NCBI GenBank assembly: GCA_036346395.1 | Contig: CM070613.1 | Coordinates: 20,640,818 to 20,704,817, forward strand | Length of the DNA stretch: 64,000 nucleotides | Source of the DNA: Hsuehochloa calcarea | Taxonomy: Eukaryota; Streptophyta; Magnoliopsida; Poales; Poaceae | Reading direction: 5' to 3' | In this document: in pieces, positions 61,301-64,000 of the stretch | Position numbering within the stretch: position 1 is the stretch's first letter | How the letters are laid out: each line of letters starts with the position of its first letter | Translations under genes and position numbers: made by a program | The notes under the pieces: model-generated | Told to the model about the DNA's origin: nothing | What the model saw: the letters and a program-made list of their open reading frames with translations, nothing else | The model's database searches: none

Positions 61301-61507
61301 AAAATTCTATAAAATATAACCAAGCACATAGAATCTAAATAAAATAGTTTTGACAATTGTTGATGTTGGGATTAAGCACATTAAATCAATTTGTCCTTAA
61401 AGTCCATATTAAGCTTTTTAAATTAATATCCAATAAATCCAAATGGTGAATTTTCTTGCTACCAATATTTAAAAGATTTTTAAAGCTCTGAAATTTGGGA
61501 TGTTACA
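58391..61507 (-). repeat. 5' LTR of E
   Basis: Direct repeat of 49607-52724; its left edge is eroded (TCCGCTCGGGATCC, where TGTCGGGATCC would be expected). TATA box at 60859-60866 (minus). The GC-rich leader block spans about 60260-61200 and differs from the other LTR by many small indels. It ends ATTTGGGATGTTACA against the host sequence. Confidence 0.9.
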
Positions 61508-61626
61508 AGATCCAAATCCAATCCATTCCTTTTGTTCCAAATCGCAACAAACATTGCAGAGTGCTGCCGCTTCGGTTCCATTTTGCGGTGTGGATTTGCT
61601 TGGAATTAAGGGCGGAAGCAATAATT

Positions 61627-61980
61627 TCAGGATGACGCCGTGTAGTTCCCGTCCCCGCGGCGGCGATGACAACTTTGTCGGCGATGTCCGCGTGGTATTG
61701 CAGCTGGCGGGGGCACCGAGGTGGTGGTGTCGATGGTAGAATCGCTCTCGCTGAACATCTTGGGAAGGAGCACCTTGGAGACGATGAACACGACCACAGT
61801 GTTCTGGTTGAACACCGTGCGGGTGATGGTCGCCTGGACGACACTGGTGTCGATGGCAAAGGAGCTGTTGGTGTGGGTGAAGTTGAGGGTGAAGCACCAG
61901 GCCTGGTTGAACTCGGTGGCGAGGGTGTGCTGGATAGGGTTGGTGCGACCGAGCTGCGAGGACATGCAGTCTTTTCGCAT
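61627..61980 (-). pseudogene. fasciclin-like arabinogalactan protein fragment
   Basis: The minus-strand frame of 117 codons contains HTLATEFNQAWCFTLNF, NSSFAIDTSVVQATITRTVF and VFIVSKVLLPKMFSES, followed by a Ser/Thr/Pro-rich stretch. This is the pattern of the C-terminal half of a fasciclin domain (the conserved V-x-KVLLP motif) and the Pro/Ala-rich linker of FLA proteins, which are secreted, GPI-anchored cell-wall glycoproteins. No signal peptide or N-terminal half of the domain is present upstream, where the sequence turns AT-rich. After SVPPPAA the reading becomes Arg-rich and unlike the family, so a frame shift is likely there. I read it as a gene fragment, 120 bp from the end of element E. 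A second exon outside the recognised stretch cannot be excluded. Confidence 0.6.
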
Positions 61981-62230
61981 GGTTAGAACAGAAAATACAA
62001 CCTATTAAATTATAATATAATATTTTATTAAGAATATAAGTAAACGAAGAGTATAAAAATAATTACATTAGAAAGGAAGATATATTCTAAAAAGTTGAAA
62101 GTTATCTAAATGAGACGTAAATAATCAATTCTCCCTGTCGGAAATGTACCATACAATATCCAATAGTGGGCTAGAGCCTCTGGCCCATTTATGCGCATCT
62201 CAAAAAGAAAAGGAATAAAAAAAGGGACAT
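61981..62230. other. AT-rich intergenic stretch
   Basis: No gene or repeat is recognised. It separates the FLA fragment from the GAR synthetase leader and probably includes the upstream promoter of the latter. Confidence 0.5.
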
Positions 62231-62552
62231 AACTCAACCACTCTGGGAGCGAGGCCAAACCGCCAAAGTCGTCTCCCACCTCCCTCCCACACCACCAGCC
62301 GCCGCCGCCTCGCCTGTCCGAAAACCCTTCCGCTCGCTGCTCCGGCTCCGAGGAGCTCCATCCCCTCGTCCTCCGACTGCCGCCCCTTCCTCTCCGGAGA
62401 GCTTCTGCGCCTCCGAGCTCGCCCCCCTGGGCGCTGTCGAAAGGTGAACTCCTCAGCTCCTGCCGGCGTTCTGTGGCGTTTGGTGGTTCTTGAGCTTAAT
62501 CTAATGCTTCGTTGGTTAATGATTAGCTTGAATTCGGGATAGAGAAGGACCA
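62231..62552 (+). promoter_or_regulatory. GAR synthetase 5' leader, with possible leader intron
   Basis: CT/GC-rich sequence typical of grass 5' leaders. A plausible intron in the leader has a donor at 62444 (AAAG|GTGAAC) and an acceptor at 62526 (GATTAG|CTTG), 83 bp. I see no clear TATA box. Confidence 0.4.
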
Positions 62553-63450
62553 ATGGCGTGTTCTTCTTACAGTGTCAGGGGCCCTCTCCAGCTTGCCGCA
62601 AGGCACCATGTATATGCGCTGGCCAATAATCACCTGTGCCGTGGCTGGAATTCTTCGGTGTCTTACCCTGTTTCTCAGGCGTGGAGTGGAAATTGCTCTC
62701 GTAATGTGGTGCAGGACCTCGCCCCCCATTCTCACTTGATTGCCCAGGCTTCAGAAAGATGGCGCTCAAGCTCGAAAGCTTCGTCGACGGACGGTAGCAT
62801 TGTTGCTGGTAAATTACTCTCGGATCAATTGGGTTTCATTTCTTTGCGAACGCTATAATGTTATATAGCAATGGTTTATGGGAAAATCGCATTGAGATGT
62901 AATACCAAAAACATTCATCTAGTTAATATCAACAGTCAATTAAATGCAAACCGGTAATCTTAGTGTGATCTCAGATGAAGTTTAATGCCGAAATCTGCCT
63001 TATACTTAATCAGCAGTCAATTAAGTGCAAAATGCATTAGCAAGGTGGTCTAATTTAGTTTGTTCTGTTCTTTCAGAAGAGAGGATAACTGTACTAGTCA
63101 TTGGTGGCGGAGGAAGGGAGCATGCTCTTTGTTACGCTTTGAACCGTTCCCCTTCTTGTGAGGCAGTTTTATGCGCCCCTGGTAATGCTGGTATTGCTCA
63201 ATCTGGCGATGCGACCTGTATATCGGACTTAGATATCTCCAACAGTGATGCTGTTATATCTTTCTCCCGCAAGAAGGGAGTGGGAATTGTTGTAGTGGGT
63301 CCTGAAGCTCCTCTTGTTGCGGGTCTTGCGAATGACCTTGTCAAAGCTGGGATACCGACTTTTGGTCCTTCATCAGAGGCTGCAGCGTTGGAAGGTTCAA
63401 AGGATTTTATGAAGAAGTTGTGCGATAAGTACAATATCCCAACGGCTAAG
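62553..63450 (+). CDS. purD: GAR synthetase (phosphoribosylamine-glycine ligase), exons 1-2, 3' incomplete
   Basis: The enzyme joins glycine to phosphoribosylamine with ATP, the second step of purine synthesis; in plants it works in plastids (and mitochondria). Exon 1 is 62553-62808 (256 nt) and exon 2 is 63077-63450 (374 nt), with a GT...AG intron between (62809-63076, acceptor TTTCAG). The phases agree and give 210 codons. Residues 1-85 are Ser/Arg/Ala-rich with few acidic residues, as for a transit peptide. The enzyme proper then starts EERITVLVIGGGGREHAL, the N-terminal nucleotide-fold motif of GAR synthetases, followed by CAPGNAGIAQSG, GIVVVGPEAPLVAGLANDL and FGPSSEAAALEGSKDFMKKL, all family signatures. 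Exon 2 ends IPTAK at a donor (AAG|GTACTT). The rest lies beyond the window, after an intron of more than 550 bp. The start was chosen as the first ATG of the open frame. No damage is visible. Confidence 0.92.
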
Positions 63451-64000
63451 GTACTTTCATTTACATTTGAGTTATAACCTATTGTCTTTCTAGGACTATG
63501 GGGACTTGTTTTGTCAATATGCCTACATATGGTCGATGCTATTTATGTTTAAGTTACATCATTTGGGCATAAGCATACATATGTTTCCTTTGTGTTGATA
63601 CATGCTTATGATATATTAGTTAGAGACACCACAAGTAATCATCTGTGAGTTTCTCTCAGTATATCTCCGGCTTTTCGGCTGAACTGTATTTAAGTATTGT
63701 TCATAATTCTTAAAGTTTCCCTTGAGATAGATTACTTTTTGGAATGAAGTCATTGTGTTGCTGCACGAAAGGGTGGGGATGTAAAATCAGTGTACCGAAA
63801 AAACAGGGGAAAAAATAGTCCCTTCATATGAAACTAGTTATAATTTCAGATGTTAACGGGTTAATCATACTGCGAGGCTAAGGTCCTGTTTGTTTAGGCT
63901 TTTTCTTTGGCTTATAAGCAAAAAAGCCTAAGCCTAAGCCTAAACAAAGGGGTGACTTTTTCATCCAGCTTATAAAAAGTTTAAGCCATTTTAAGACTAA
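63451..64000 (+). other. GAR synthetase intron 2 (partial)
   Basis: Begins at the GT donor after IPTAK. No exon is recognised up to the window end; the last 120 bp hold a MITE-like repeat. Confidence 0.7.
63882..64000. repeat. MITE-like sequence, truncated by the window end
   Basis: TTTGTTTAGGCT at 63889-63900 is mirrored as AGCCTAAACAAA at 63937-63948, within a GGTCCTGTTTGTTTAGGC start typical of grass hAT-like MITEs. A triple CCTAAG repeat lies in the right arm. The other end is outside the window, so the target-site duplication cannot be read. Confidence 0.5.

Larger units (their letters stand above)
49607..61507 (-). mobile_element. gypsy retrotransposon E with two LTRs (11.9 kb)
   Basis: LTRs lie at 49607-52724 (3118 bp) and about 58391-61507 (3117 bp), on the minus strand, with a 5.7 kb internal region. 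Candidate target-site copies are AGATA (49602-49606) and AGATC (61508-61512), a 4-of-5 match. Terminal sequences are GGTCGGGACCC and GGGATGTTACA. Internal order on the minus strand: PBS, extra ORF, gag, protease, RT, RNase H, integrase, C-terminal tail, PPT. RT motifs ([29 protein letters not shown]) place it in Ty3/gypsy, close to Tekay/Del. It is the insertion closest to the host genes. Confidence 0.9.

Noticed and set aside
62200..62553. 117-codon minus-strand ORF over the GAR synthetase leader
   Set aside because: Antisense of a GC-rich 5' leader; no domain, and the plus-strand gene explains the region.
63925..63945. Telomere-like repeat (CCTAAG)3
   Set aside because: The plant telomere unit is CCCTAAA; this is a short tract within the arm of a MITE-like inverted repeat.

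Overview
This window is nuclear DNA of a grass (Poaceae-type). It is a deep stack of nested LTR retrotransposons (about 1-61.5 kb) that stops abruptly against a short gene-bearing segment (61.5-64 kb). The grass assignment rests on the element families: Sirevirus-like Ty1/copia, Tekay/Del-like Ty3/gypsy chromoviruses with 2-3 kb LTRs, and a TRIM. The GC-rich leaders and the 5' exons of a plastid-type purine gene fit too. I cannot name the species from sequence alone.

Layout, left to right. (1) 1-2072: 5' end of a minus-strand Sirevirus-like copia element (gag start, PBS, 1.9 kb LTR). (2) 2073-5050: 3' part of a plus-strand gypsy LTR (family D) holding a 697 bp TRIM with TATAT target duplications, then a PBS and a truncated gag. 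(3) 5051-49547: an old plus-strand Sirevirus H, truncated at its 5' end (integrase tail, RT, RNase H, spacer, an extra 3' ORF, PPT and 3' LTR). It is cut by a minus-strand gypsy solo LTR (7111-20278, TSD CATAT), which itself holds a complete copia element M (7318-18341, TSD CAATG). Further insertions in H are a Sirevirus solo LTR (20541-22316), a gypsy solo LTR (25127-27321, TSD TCAAG), a minus-strand gypsy array G with three LTRs and two internal domains (27462-43739, TSD GATTG), and a gypsy solo LTR F (44120-49472, TSD AATTG) that holds another solo LTR (46334-48419, TSD ACTAA). (4) 49607-61507: a minus-strand gypsy element E with 3.1 kb LTRs and an extra ORF upstream of gag. (5) 61627-61980: a fasciclin-like arabinogalactan protein fragment (minus strand). 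(6) 62553-64000: the first two coding exons of a GAR synthetase (purD-type) gene on the plus strand, with a MITE-like inverted repeat in intron 2.

The only likely functional host gene is GAR synthetase, the second step of purine synthesis, running off the right edge. Everything else belongs to mobile elements. Seven insertions can be ordered by their target-site duplications. M and G look youngest (near-identical repeats); H looks oldest.

Main cautions and leads. (a) Paired repeats differ mostly at CAG/CTG trinucleotides (CAG or CTG turned into CG, TCG, CCG or CAAG). This looks like a base-calling artefact at CHG-methylated cytosines and stops at the gene segment, so many pol frameshifts here may not be real. 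(b) G is an LTR-internal-LTR-internal-LTR array within one target-site duplication. (c) Two unrelated-looking Sirevirus LTR families share an 11-bp palindrome of the form CGGT-N3-ACCG in clusters. (d) The gypsy LTRs share a cluster of short perfect hairpins.
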